NCBI RefSeq assembly: GCF_003386665.1 | Contig: NZ_QTUB01000001.1 | Coordinates: 372,001-436,000, forward strand | Length of the DNA: 64,000 bases | From: Xenorhabdus cabanillasii | GTDB lineage: Bacteria > Pseudomonadota > Gammaproteobacteria > Enterobacterales > Enterobacteriaceae | Direction of reading: 5' to 3' | Part shown: one piece after another, positions 35,563 through 43,806 of the stretch | Layout of the letters: each line of letters begins with the position of its first letter | How positions within the stretch are numbered: the first letter of the stretch is position 1 | The notes under the pieces: generated by a model | What the model was told of the DNA's origin: nothing | What the model saw: only the letters and a program-made list of their open reading frames with translations | Databases searched by the model: none | Program-made: the position numbers and the translations under genes

Positions 35563-35865
35563 CTATTCTGATGAAGTCTCTGACAAATAGGTTGTTATAC
35601 AGACAGGCTGGGTTGTAACCAGCCTCTCTTTTTGCTGTTTGTTTAGCTGCTTTACTCGGTATTCCAGCTTTAATGCCGTGCTCTTGTCCCGTACCAAACT
35701 GTGATAGACCAGAGTCAATGAGCCTTTTCCCCTCAAAGCTTTCGCCCCTTTTCCGCTACTGTGTTGTATCAGACGACGGGAAATATCTGTAGTAATTCCG
35801 GTATATAAAGAACCATTCTGGGTTTTTATCAAGTAAAGATACCAATCAGATTTGTTAATATTCAT
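35563..35865 (-). CDS. yhbQ: GIY-YIG domain protein YhbQ
   Basis: YhbQ is a minimal, single-domain GIY-YIG nuclease-fold protein of the UPF0213 family. The 100-residue product starts [25 protein letters not shown], where YLYLI and LYTGIT are the two halves of the GIY-YIG motif. The catalytic-type Arg follows in DISRRLIQH, and the invariant late Glu lies in [12 protein letters not shown] cleavage by E. coli YhbQ has been reported, but its role is unclear. Confidence 0.93.
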   Translation of the reverse strand: MNINKSDWYLYLIKTQNGSLYTGITTDISRRLIQHSSGKGAKALRGKGSLTLVYHSLVRDKSTALKLEYRVKQLNKQQKERLVTTQPVCITTYLSETSSE

Positions 35866-36079
35866 TATTTATATTAAATAGTTACAAATGTATAAATACG
35901 GTATGGGATTAAATCATTATGAGGCCATAGACTGCATTGTGGTTTTTGGAACAATGCAACATGATGAATTATATTAAATTACATATTTATTAACAGTAAG
36001 TGGCAGTATTTTTTATTCAAAATAACTGAAAAACTATAGCAATAATTGCTAATTATCATTTTTTGAAGAAGCGTATAAC

Positions 36080-36093
36080 TTGATCCAAATCAC
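36080..36093 (+). promoter_or_regulatory. FNR-like site upstream of the YhcN-like gene
   Basis: TTGATCCAAATCAC matches the FNR consensus TTGAT-N4-ATCAA at 9 of 10 positions. It lies 45 nt before the start of the DUF1471 gene. Binding has not been shown; a related CRP-family regulator is also possible. Confidence 0.4.
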
Positions 36094-36137
36094 AGAGAGA
36101 CACTCTTTATATTGAAAAGTAGACAAAGGATCTAAAA

Positions 36138-36389
36138 ATGAGAAATGCAAAATTTATTGCCGCTGTTTTAACACTATGTGCTGTTTCATTCGGTTCTTTT
36201 GCGGCAACTGAAGTGAGAAATGCTACAGGGGAGAAGATTGGAGTTGTTTCTGTGACGGGAGCAGAAACACTGGATAACCTGACAGAAGAGTTATCCAAAA
36301 AAGCTGACAAAGCTGGAGCATCTTATTTCCGCATTATTTCTGCTACTGGCGACAATAAACTGCATGGTGTTGCAGAAATCTATAAATAA
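36138..36389 (+). CDS. Small periplasmic DUF1471 (YhcN/BhsA/McbA-like) protein
   Basis: This 83-residue protein has a signal peptide (MRNAKFIAAVLTLCAVSFGSFA, cleavage near 22-23) and a mature DUF1471 domain, with the usual KIGVVSVTGAETLDNLTEELSKKADKAGA pattern and a final HGVAEIYK. Members such as BhsA, McbA and YhcN respond to acid, peroxide or biofilm conditions in E. coli; the exact member cannot be fixed. An FNR-like site precedes it. AAAGGA lies upstream of the ATG. Confidence 0.85.
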   Translation: MRNAKFIAAVLTLCAVSFGSFAATEVRNATGEKIGVVSVTGAETLDNLTEELSKKADKAGASYFRIISATGDNKLHGVAEIYK

Positions 36390-36505
36390 CTTATAGTTAA
36401 ATCAGATTAAATCTTATACTACTGTACAAATATCAGAACACATGGCTGGATCAATATCCAGATGTGTTCTGGTTGAGATAAGCAAATATAACAATATGGA
36501 ATTAG

Positions 36506-36937
36506 ATGGAATTGAATAAAAATATCTTAACGATCTGCCAGTACCTTGCCGAGCAACATGTCTTCACAATTTGTACTTCTTCAAATCAGGATTTATGGTG
36601 CGCAAATTGTTTCTATGCTTTTGATGTCGATAAAATGGCACTCTGGTTTATGACTGAACCTGATACCCGCCACGGTAAAATGATGCAGGAAAACGCCGTA
36701 GTTGCAGGTACTATTGCCGGGCAAATTCACAATGTTTCCCAGATCAGAGGCATTCAGTTTCGTGGCGAAGTCGTTCCATTAACAGGTAAGGATGAAACAG
36801 TTGCCAGAGCAAGCTACTGCCACCGCTTTCCTATTGCGATAACAGCAAAATCGCCTATTTGGCAATTGAACCTGAATGAGATAAAAATGGTGGATAACAC
36901 TCTTGGCTTTGGCAAAAAATTACACTGGCGGCGTTAG
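36506..36937 (+). CDS. yhbP: UPF0306 protein YhbP
   Basis: YhbP is a small FMN-binding split-barrel-like protein of unknown function. The 143-residue product (E. coli 147) has the family pattern ICQYLAEQHVFTICTSSNQDLW at 11-32, WFMTEPDTRHGKMM, and a C-terminal GFGKKLHW. It keeps company with yhbQ and yhbS, as in E. coli, but the DUF1471 gene is inserted between. Confidence 0.9.
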   Translation: MELNKNILTICQYLAEQHVFTICTSSNQDLWCANCFYAFDVDKMALWFMTEPDTRHGKMMQENAVVAGTIAGQIHNVSQIRGIQFRGEVVPLTGKDETVARASYCHRFPIAITAKSPIWQLNLNEIKMVDNTLGFGKKLHWRR

Positions 36938-36980
36938 TATCAGTGCTGCAAATTTCGTATCATAAAATTATCGTAATTAA

Positions 36981-37445
36981 TTATCGTAAATAGTGAATAA
37001 CCTGATTACTACTGCCTCGCCAGATTAACGCCGGATCGTACGAAGCCTGTTCGAATTTCCCGTCAACTAACACATTAATATGACTGACAATTTCTTGTTG
37101 GAGAGCGCTTAACTCGTGGAGTAGATAACCTGTCCATAGCCAGATATCTTTATCCGGGCACTCTCTCTTTATCCGTTTGATCAGTTTGAGAATATCGGGT
37201 GTATTAGAGGGATGAAGAGGATCGCCGCCAGATAATGATATCCCTTGCCGTTTGATACGAAGATCTTTCAAATCAGCAATGATCTGATCTTCAACAGCCT
37301 GTGTGAAGGGACGACCTGAGTTAGCCCGCCATGTACTTTGGTTATAACAACCACGACATTGATGGGAGCAGCCAGCCACAAACAGAGTACAGCGGGTTCC
37401 GGGGCCATTAACCACATCAACCGGATAATATTGATGGTAATTCAT
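36981..37445 (-). CDS. nrdG: Anaerobic ribonucleotide reductase activating protein
   Basis: NrdG is the radical-SAM activase that installs the glycyl radical on NrdD. The start at 37445 (MNYHQYYPVDVVNGPGTRC) gives 154 residues, as in E. coli. An in-frame ATG at 37466 lies inside nrdD and is less likely. The [4Fe-4S] motif C-SHQ-C-RG-C is at about 26-33, and SLSGGDPLHP forms the SAM-contact region. It lies just after nrdD. Confidence 0.96.
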   Translation of the reverse strand: MNYHQYYPVDVVNGPGTRCTLFVAGCSHQCRGCYNQSTWRANSGRPFTQAVEDQIIADLKDLRIKRQGISLSGGDPLHPSNTPDILKLIKRIKRECPDKDIWLWTGYLLHELSALQQEIVSHINVLVDGKFEQASYDPALIWRGSSNQVIHYLR

Positions 37446-37449
37446 GATA

Positions 37450-39375
37450 TTAGCCAATTTGCCCATTGTTGAAATGTTTGATGCGACGTTTTACCTCTTC
37501 CTGTTTACCTGCATTAAACGGACGGGCATCAGGGCTGCCAAGATACCCACAAACCCGTCGGATCACAGAAACATGCGCTGAATCATGATTACCACAACGA
37601 GGACAGGCGAACCCTTTGCTGGTACAGGAAAATTCTCCGGTAAAACCGCATTGATAGCATTCATCAATTGGAGTATTGGTTCCATAGTAAGGGATAAGGG
37701 AATAACTGTAGTCCCATACATCTTCCAATGCCTTCAAATTATGTTGCAGATTGGGATATTCGCCGTAGCAGATAAAACCACCATTCGTTAATGGGGGATA
37801 AGGCGCTTCAAAGTCCAGCTTATCGTAGGGATTGACTTTTTTCTCTACATCCAGATGAAAACTGTTGGTGTAATAACCTTTGTCCGTGACTCCCTGGATC
37901 ACGCCAAATTCAGCGGCATCAAGGCGACAGAAACGGTCACATAAACTTTCACTGGGTGTACTGTATAAACTGAATCCATATCCGGTTTCCTGTTTCCAGG
38001 TATCAACCGCTTTGCGTAATCGCTTGACGATAGAGATTGCTTTTTGGCGACGTTGTTCATCGTCAAATAGATGAATATGATCACCGTATAACGCATTAAT
38101 CGTTTCATTGATACCAATATACCCTAATGAAATAGAAGCCCGCCCATGTTTGAAAATTTCGGCAACATTGTCATCTTCTTTCAATCTTACTCCGCAAGCG
38201 CCTTCCATATAAAGGATAGGGGCAACCCGTGCTTTGGTGTTTTCAAGGCGTTCAATTCGGGTCATTAATGCTTTTCTGGCAACCAGCAGACGTTGCTCCA
38301 GTAGCTGCCAAAAACGCGTTTCATTGCCTTTGGCTTCAATCGCGATGCGGGGAAGATTCAGGCTTATTACCCCCAGATTATTGCGCCCTGCATGAATTTG
38401 TTGACCATTCTCTTCATAAACACCGAGAAAGCTACGGCAACCCATTGGAGTTTTAAACGATCCGGTTACTTTAACCACTTGATCATAATTAAGAATATCG
38501 GGATACATGCGCTTGCTGGCACATTCCAGAGCCAATAATTTGATGTCGTAGTTGGGATCTCCAGGCTTATGATTCAGCCCGTCACGAATGGCAAAAACCA
38601 GTTTTGGGAATACGGCGGTTTTGTGATTTTTGCCTAAACCAGCAATGCGGTTACGTAAAATAGCCTTTTGAATCAAACGGGATTCGTTTGATGTTCCCAG
38701 TCCAAAACCGAGTGTCACAAACGGTGTTTGCCCGTTGGCGGTGTGCAGCGTGTTCACTTCATATTCCAAAGACTGGAAAGCATCGTAACACTCTTTTTCG
38801 GTACGGATTTCAGCATAGGCTGCGTGATCTGCAATATTCCACTCTTTTGCGATGGTCAAGTGTTTGTTATAGCTGGCTTTAACAAATGGAGCGAGTACTT
38901 CATCAATACGGTCGATGGTTGTACCGCCATAAATATGGCTGGCGACCTGTGCAATAATTTGGGCTGTAATGGCAGTAGCTGTGGAGATCGATTTTGGCGG
39001 TTCAATCTCGGCATTGCCCATCTTAAACCCCTTGGTCAGCATGCCCTGTAAGTCAACTAACATACAGTTAAACATCGGGAAGAATGGGGCATAATCCAGA
39101 TCATGGTAGTGAATTTCTCCCTTTTCATGTGCCAGAACAACATCACCCGGCAACATATGTTGTTTGGCATACTGTCTGGCAACTATCCCTGCCAGTAAAT
39201 CACGCTGAGTGGGGATCACTTTGGCATCTTTATTAGCATTTTCATTGAGTAAAGGCAGATCACTCTGTTCTATCAGGCCGCAAATTTCCTGATCTAGTCG
39301 ATCATGCCATTCGTGGAGAGCCTTTTTCCCAACATTAACTGGCTGATCACTGTGCTGTATTACAACTGTTTTCAT
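37450..39375 (-). CDS. nrdD: Anaerobic ribonucleoside-triphosphate reductase lacking the ATP-cone
   Basis: NrdD reduces ribonucleoside triphosphates under anaerobiosis with a glycyl radical. The start at 39375 (MKTVVIQHSDQPVNVGKKAL) has GAGGAA 8 nt upstream and gives 641 residues, against 712 in E. coli. From LLNENANKDAKVIPTQRDLL onward it follows E. coli closely. The C-terminal zinc cysteines (CYQCG ... CPRCG) and the glycyl-radical motif RVCGYLG are intact. The first 90 residues or so of the E. coli protein, which form the dATP/ATP-binding ATP-cone, are replaced by about 30 unrelated residues. NrdR boxes precede the gene. Confidence 0.94.
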   Translation of the reverse strand: MKTVVIQHSDQPVNVGKKALHEWHDRLDQEICGLIEQSDLPLLNENANKDAKVIPTQRDLLAGIVARQYAKQHMLPGDVVLAHEKGEIHYHDLDYAPFFPMFNCMLVDLQGMLTKGFKMGNAEIEPPKSISTATAITAQIIAQVASHIYGGTTIDRIDEVLAPFVKASYNKHLTIAKEWNIADHAAYAEIRTEKECYDAFQSLEYEVNTLHTANGQTPFVTLGFGLGTSNESRLIQKAILRNRIAGLGKNHKTAVFPKLVFAIRDGLNHKPGDPNYDIKLLALECASKRMYPDILNYDQVVKVTGSFKTPMGCRSFLGVYEENGQQIHAGRNNLGVISLNLPRIAIEAKGNETRFWQLLEQRLLVARKALMTRIERLENTKARVAPILYMEGACGVRLKEDDNVAEIFKHGRASISLGYIGINETINALYGDHIHLFDDEQRRQKAISIVKRLRKAVDTWKQETGYGFSLYSTPSESLCDRFCRLDAAEFGVIQGVTDKGYYTNSFHLDVEKKVNPYDKLDFEAPYPPLTNGGFICYGEYPNLQHNLKALEDVWDYSYSLIPYYGTNTPIDECYQCGFTGEFSCTSKGFACPRCGNHDSAHVSVIRRVCGYLGSPDARPFNAGKQEEVKRRIKHFNNGQIG

Positions 39376-39394
39376 AATAGGGTTCCTCAATATG

Positions 39395-39447
39395 TTATCC
39401 ACAAACTAAAACTGCATGATGGTCAGTTTTCAATTTGGTGTGGATAA
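39395..39447. promoter_or_regulatory. Inverted pair of perfect DnaA boxes before nrdD
   Basis: TTATCCACA at 39395-39403 and its reverse complement TGTGGATAA at 39439-39447 are both perfect 9-mer DnaA boxes, pointing toward each other with 35 bp between. They lie between the nrdD ribosome-binding site and its NrdR boxes. DnaA is known to act on E. coli nrdAB; a similar input to nrdDG is inferred. Confidence 0.55.
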
Positions 39448-39459
39448 TCTTGTGTATAA

Positions 39460-39506
39460 ACACTATATATAGTGATTTATTTATATTTAAGCACGATATA
39501 TAGGTT
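39460..39506 (-). promoter_or_regulatory. Tandem NrdR boxes of the nrdDG promoter
   Basis: Two 16-bp NrdR-type boxes are visible: ACACTATATATAGTGA at 39460-39475 and GCACGATATATAGGTT at 39491-39506. The family consensus is acaCwAtATaTwGtgt. They are separated by 15 bp, so centres are 31 bp (three helical turns) apart, the usual spacing for NrdR. An imperfect FNR-like sequence (TTGATCTAAGACAA, 39534-39547) lies further upstream. Confidence 0.8.
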
Positions 39507-39598
39507 TTTCTAGCCAATATACCATTCAATAAGTTGATCTAAGACAAAGAAAAGGGAAATTATTCTGAGGAGAAGCGGGGGGCAAAAAGAGAGAATAC

Positions 39599-39626
39599 CA
39601 ACCCTGATATTGAGTTATCAGGGTTG
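39599..39626 (-). terminator. Hairpin after ridA
   Basis: A perfect 10-bp inverted repeat CAACCCTGAT / ATCAGGGTTG with an 8-nt loop lies 13 nt beyond the ridA stop. On the ridA strand it is followed by a moderately T-rich stretch (GGTATTCTCTCTTTTT), so termination is likely but not ideal. Confidence 0.6.
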
Positions 39627-39639
39627 ATGGAGCTATGAA

Positions 39640-40026
39640 TTAGCTGCGGACTGCGATCGCTTCGATTTCAATTTTCACATCTTTCGGCAGACGAGCAACT
39701 TCAACACATGAACGAGCGGGAAAAGGCGCGTTATGTTCAGTAAAAAATGCTTCATAGGCTGCATTCACGGTAGCAAAGTCATTCAGATCTTTAACAAACA
39801 CTGTAGTTTTTACGATATTCGCTACTTTCAGACCAGATTGTTCAATAATAGCCTTAACGTTTTCCAGTGATTGGCGGGTTTGTGCCGTGATATCTTCAGA
39901 AACGTCACCCGTTTTAGGATCAACAGGGATCTGACCGGAAGTGATAACCATGCTGCCCAGATCAACGCCCTGAACATAAGGGCCGATTGCGGCTGGTGCA
40001 TTGTCGGTATGAATGGAATGTGACAT
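39640..40026 (-). CDS. ridA: 2-iminobutanoate/2-iminopropanoate deaminase RidA
   Basis: RidA hydrolyses reactive enamine/imine intermediates made by PLP enzymes and so protects other PLP enzymes. The 128-residue protein (MSHSIHTDNAPAAIGPYVQG) has the family arginine in PARSCVEVARLPKDVKIEIEAIA and the GQIPVDPKTG loop. AGGAG precedes the start. It lies downstream of pyrI, the same order as in E. coli. Confidence 0.95.
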   Translation of the reverse strand: MSHSIHTDNAPAAIGPYVQGVDLGSMVITSGQIPVDPKTGDVSEDITAQTRQSLENVKAIIEQSGLKVANIVKTTVFVKDLNDFATVNAAYEAFFTEHNAPFPARSCVEVARLPKDVKIEIEAIAVRS

Positions 40027-40112
40027 TAGAGACTCCTGTTTAACGTCAGAGTGGAAAATTTTTGCGAGGTCAACATTATAGTGCCCCTCTGTCTGGCATC
40101 AACTGCGGTATT

Positions 40113-40592
40113 TTAATCGTTGCTGATGACAGCCTGACGATCAAACTCTTTTTCACAGTATTTGCAACAGACGATGACATCGTTAGCGGTTTTCATAACG
40201 CAAAAACTGCTTTCTACTGGTTCATTATGACTGATACAGTTACCGTTCGGGCATACAAGGATACCGTCAATCTGCTCTGGCAGGTTGATTGTCATCTTTT
40301 TCACGACAACGTAATTTTCAATATTATTCACAGTTGCATGTGGCGCATACATAGCGAGTTGATTTGCCTGCTGTTCTGTCAGGAACGTATTTTCAATCTT
40401 AATCAGATCTTTCTTACCTAATTGATTGGAGGGTAAATTCAGACCAATAGTAATGCGTTGGTCGGTTTCTGTGAGTTTGAATAGTGACAATAACTTAAAA
40501 CCGACATGGGCCGGAATGTGGTCGATAACTGTGCCACATTTAATGGCTTCTACTTGTAATTGATGATCTTGCAGTGAATGGTCTTGGGTCAT
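40113..40592 (-). CDS. pyrI: Aspartate carbamoyltransferase regulatory chain (pyrB not adjacent)
   Basis: PyrI is the allosteric, zinc-binding chain of aspartate carbamoyltransferase, the first committed step of pyrimidine synthesis. The 159 residues (153 in E. coli) keep the nucleotide-binding N-terminal segment ([20 protein letters not shown]) and the four zinc cysteines (CPNGNC, then CCKYC). No catalytic pyrB precedes it, although pyrB-pyrI-ridA is the usual order. The ATG has no good ribosome-binding site; a strong GGAGGAG lies at 40623-40629, 30 nt upstream. Confidence 0.93.
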   Translation of the reverse strand: MTQDHSLQDHQLQVEAIKCGTVIDHIPAHVGFKLLSLFKLTETDQRITIGLNLPSNQLGKKDLIKIENTFLTEQQANQLAMYAPHATVNNIENYVVVKKMTINLPEQIDGILVCPNGNCISHNEPVESSFCVMKTANDVIVCCKYCEKEFDRQAVISND

Positions 40593-41018
40593 GTTGTGCT
40601 GTGAATACCGTTTAGGGTATTTCTCCTCCAGATATCAGGGGATCAGGGTCATGCACCTATTTTGTCATATAAGGTTTGGCATTTCATCTTGCATAATGAA
40701 CATATCATAGTTGCTTGTGAAATCATTCCTTATGGTATTTCAACAAAATCATTTTGGTTCAATGCCTGATGGTAAATTTTTGTAATATCATTGAGAAATA
40801 TATACTGTATTTCCATCAGTGTAATTCCAAATAATTATTTAATTTTCCCGACAGGAAGAAAATAAAATTTGATAGCCTGTATTTTTGTTGCTAGGCTGTA
40901 AATGTATTGTTGCTTTTAAAGAAACAAAATTAATGATCCAGTTTTTATTTCTTTAAATAACCAGTAAAGTCCATTTCAATGTAATATTTTGAAAAACAAG
41001 AGTAATATAAAGGTGAGT
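40593..41018. other. Intergenic region between pyrI and the dipeptidase gene
   Basis: This 426-nt AT-rich stretch occupies the place where pyrB and the pyrL leader would lie. I find no pyrB remnant and no attenuator-like U-rich leader. On the pyrI strand a GGAGGAG occurs without a start codon at normal distance. A 28-codon frame (MEIQYIFLNDITKI...) in the same direction has no known relative. Confidence 0.55.
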
Positions 41019-41744
41019 ATGTTGCACTCTTTGACTGTGGAAAAAATCGTTACGGAAAGAACTTTTGAATGGAGCAGCATTAATAAAATACCCATCAATG
41101 AATGTCATGAATCTTTAGAGATAATTACCGAGACAGATAAAATAAAATCGCAACCCGTCTATTTTCTTGCTGATATAAAAGGTTCTGTTGAATATTGTGC
41201 AGTAAGAAAAAGTGTGGCTGAAAAGTTAGTGGAAGCCTCGCAATTGTTACCATCTCATTTAGGGATTTTGGTTTTGGATGGATGGCGTTCACGGGAAACC
41301 CAGCAGGCATTACAGGAAAAAACTCAGGCTAAAATAGCTGAGCAATACAGCCAATTATCCATTGAAGAACAAAAAAAATTACTGGAACAATTTGTGGCAC
41401 CAGCTCCGACGGCACAAAATCCGATTAGCCCCCATCTGACCGGTGGTTCAGTGGATGTGACGCTGTTTGACATGACATCTGGAAAAGCATTGTTTATGGG
41501 GACTGAGTTCGATGAAGTGGCAGAGCTGTCTTATACCGCTGCGTTAGAAAATACACCGGAAAACAACATGCCTGCTACTTTATACCGCCGGATACTGTAT
41601 CACGCCATGATTCAGGTTGGCTTTACCAATTTACCGACTGAATGGTGGCACTATGATTATGGTAATTCCTCGTGGGCTTTTTATAAAAACAGTAACGCCA
41701 TTTATGGTGCTGTGGATGCAGATATAAACAAAACTACAACTTGA
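41019..41744 (+). CDS. D-alanyl-D-alanine dipeptidase (VanX/DdpX-like)
   Basis: The product is a VanX-family zinc dipeptidase that would split D-Ala-D-Ala. The zinc site is readable in residue numbers from an upstream TTG at 40989: H149 and D156 in SPHLTGGSVDV, the catalytic E218 and H221 in EWWHYDYG, and the transition-state Arg in LDGWRSRE (R100). The ATG at 41019, with AAAGG 5 nt upstream, is the better start and gives 241 residues. No signal peptide is seen, so it acts in the cytoplasm. A DUF819 transporter gene follows at once. Confidence 0.82.
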   Translation: MLHSLTVEKIVTERTFEWSSINKIPINECHESLEIITETDKIKSQPVYFLADIKGSVEYCAVRKSVAEKLVEASQLLPSHLGILVLDGWRSRETQQALQEKTQAKIAEQYSQLSIEEQKKLLEQFVAPAPTAQNPISPHLTGGSVDVTLFDMTSGKALFMGTEFDEVAELSYTAALENTPENNMPATLYRRILYHAMIQVGFTNLPTEWWHYDYGNSSWAFYKNSNAIYGAVDADINKTTT

Positions 41745-41798
41745 ATGACAGCGGGTATATTGGCTTTAACTAAACAAAGGTTATTACAGGGGCAAATA

Positions 41799-43019
41799 AT
41801 GAAAAGTACCTTAATTAGCGCTGATAATTCATTAATGCTTTGGGCTTTTATTATGGTTGCAGTAGCTTGTGCAATTATGATGGAGCAGAAGTATAAATGG
41901 GCAACTAAAATACCGGGTGCGATTATTGCTCTGGTAATAGCGATATTAGCCTCTAATTTACATATTATCCCGACTGAAGCTCCTGTTTATGATGCTGTCT
42001 GGGGATATATTGTCCCTTTAGCTATTCCGCTGTTGTTATTCAAAACTAATTTACAAAGCCTCATTAGAGGCAGTTGGCGGTTACTGATATTATTTTTAAT
42101 TTCCTCTGTTGCTACGATGATTGGAACAATCATCGCTTTCCATCTGCTCAGGAGATATATTCCAGAACTGGATAAAATCAGTGGCATGATTTCCGCATCT
42201 TATACCGGGGGAGGTGTCAACTTTGCAGCGATGGCAGCTAAATTAGAGCCTTCTCAGAGTATGGTTGCATCCACCATTGTGGCTGATCATGTGATGATGG
42301 CAGGTTATTTTATTATCCTGATCGCTATATCGGGCTGGACAATGGCAAGGAAGTTCTGGGGAAGCCCTTACTCCGATGCGATAGATAATGGTCCCAATCT
42401 GGATAACTCCCAGACCTTCGCCGCAGCTTATTGGAAACCGAAAAATATCGCCCTGAAAGACATTGCATTATCGCTGGCATGGTCAATCTTTATCGCCGCT
42501 TTATCATTCCGTCTCTCATCATGGTTAAAGGCGTTATTTGGGCAACCTGACAATATTTATCAAGAGCTGGTTTTTAGTCTGATATCTGATAAATATCTGC
42601 TCCTTACCACGGTGACATTTATCCTTGTGTCGGTTTTCAAAAAAACATTCAGTAATCTAAACGGCACTCAGGAGCTCGGTACTTACGCTATTTATATGTT
42701 TTTTGTCGTTATCGGTATACCAGCATCAATTTACGCCATTATCAGCAACGCGCCGTTATTGTTTGTCTTTGTTTTCATCATTGTCATGATTAACTTGCTG
42801 CTCACCTTCACGGCGGGGAAAGTGTTTAAATTCAGTCTGGAAGAGAACATTCTTGCTTGTAACGCCAATATCGGTGGGCCAACCACGGCAGCAGCAATGG
42901 CAATCAGCCGAGGTTGGAATACTCTGGTCGGGCCGATTATGGTCATTGGCACAGTGGGTTATGTGATTGGTAATTACGTTGGCACGTTTGTGTATTTTGT
43001 CGTGGGGAAAATGTCATAG
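41799..43019 (+). CDS. DUF819 family integral membrane protein
   Basis: This 406-residue protein is predicted to have about 11 membrane helices and belongs to DUF819 (YjcL-like), a transporter-like family of unknown substrate. Characteristic Gly/Ser-rich segments are SASYTGGGVNFAAMAA (near 133) and ANIGGPTTAAAMA (near 355). These look like the paired discontinuous-helix motifs of secondary transporters. The ATG at 41799 with CAGGGG upstream is chosen; the frame itself is open from 41745. Tight linkage to the dipeptidase suggests uptake of a dipeptide or related compound, by inference. Confidence 0.8.
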   Translation: MKSTLISADNSLMLWAFIMVAVACAIMMEQKYKWATKIPGAIIALVIAILASNLHIIPTEAPVYDAVWGYIVPLAIPLLLFKTNLQSLIRGSWRLLILFLISSVATMIGTIIAFHLLRRYIPELDKISGMISASYTGGGVNFAAMAAKLEPSQSMVASTIVADHVMMAGYFIILIAISGWTMARKFWGSPYSDAIDNGPNLDNSQTFAAAYWKPKNIALKDIALSLAWSIFIAALSFRLSSWLKALFGQPDNIYQELVFSLISDKYLLLTTVTFILVSVFKKTFSNLNGTQELGTYAIYMFFVVIGIPASIYAIISNAPLLFVFVFIIVMINLLLTFTAGKVFKFSLEENILACNANIGGPTTAAAMAISRGWNTLVGPIMVIGTVGYVIGNYVGTFVYFVVGKMS

Positions 43020-43290
43020 CCGGAGGAATGTTGTGTTGATAACATTTTCCCAAAAAAATTATGAGTAATGACCGATGCTGTTACCGTTGTTGTGTAACCG
43101 CTTACTTGATTGTCATCAGAGAAAATATTCAGGGATATTAAAACTGTTAAGTATACATCTTTCGACAAGAGACACATTTCATTATCACTAATAATAGAAT
43201 CATTTTCTCTGTTTGATGTAGATACTTATGTATCGTTCGGAGAGAAAACGTTAACTTCCCCGCTTGCAGAAACTGGTAATTAATTATTAT

Positions 43291-43314
43291 AAGGCCGCTG
43301 GATGCGGCCTTTTC
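43291..43314 (+). terminator. Intrinsic terminator in the DUF819-oxidoreductase gap
   Basis: AAGGCCGC / GCGGCCTT with a short loop (TGGAT) is followed by TTCT. It lies 272 nt after the DUF819 stop and probably ends the dipeptidase-DUF819 transcript. Confidence 0.75.
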
Positions 43315-43639
43315 TATACTCGCCAACGTAACACATCATTACACTCCCGATCCGTAATCTTCGCTGGGCAATATTGTTTTATATGATTATCAGGACAATA
43401 TTGGCCAGGTGTAGTTTGTCGGACTCTAGTAAATTTTTCTGTTTGTTGAATACAAGCTCAGAATCACTTGCACCATGAGAGGATCACTGGTGTACAGAAA
43501 AATTACACTTGTACCTTCCACCCAAAGCATAAAAAACGCTCAGTTATGAATTAAAAATAAGCAATACCTTGCTCTGATAACGTCTTATTATTTATTGTAT
43601 TTATTTTCACCAATCTGCTTTGCCTGCTCTATTGGAAGT

Positions 43640-43655
43640 TGTGATCTTTATCAAA
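43640..43655 (+). promoter_or_regulatory. CRP/FNR-type operator upstream of the oxidoreductase
   Basis: TGTGATCTTTATCAAA matches both the FNR consensus (9 of 10: GTGAT-N4-ATCAA) and the CRP consensus (TGTGA-N6-TCAAA, 9 of 10). It is 152 nt upstream of the molybdopterin oxidoreductase start, so an intervening promoter is needed for classical activation. Confidence 0.45.
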
Positions 43656-43806
43656 TTTCAGTCAGTATTATCAAGTGGGAGACAATTCGGTTTTCTCGTT
43701 GTATAAGAACGGAATAAGTATCACAATAAATCAGTTCGTCGTTTCTGATTCATCTGCCAATCCGTGGCCAATTTTTTGACCACCATGTTGAAAAATCGAG
43801 ATTGTT

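Larger units (their letters stand above)
43020..43806. other. Intergenic region between DUF819 gene and oxidoreductase
   Basis: This 787-nt stretch holds no convincing gene. Visible elements are an intrinsic terminator (43291-43314), two CAATATTG palindromes near 43351 and 43398, and a CRP/FNR-type site at 43640-43655. A small in-frame ORF of useful length was not found on either strand. Confidence 0.5.

Noticed and set aside
40680..40800. Small Cys-rich or 28-codon leader peptides upstream of pyrI
   Set aside because: They have no similarity to PyrL, no pyrimidine-type attenuator follows, and frames this short are expected by chance.
43020..43806. CRISPR-like repeats
   Set aside because: The CAATATTG palindromes occur only twice and have no regular spacing; no array is visible anywhere in the window.
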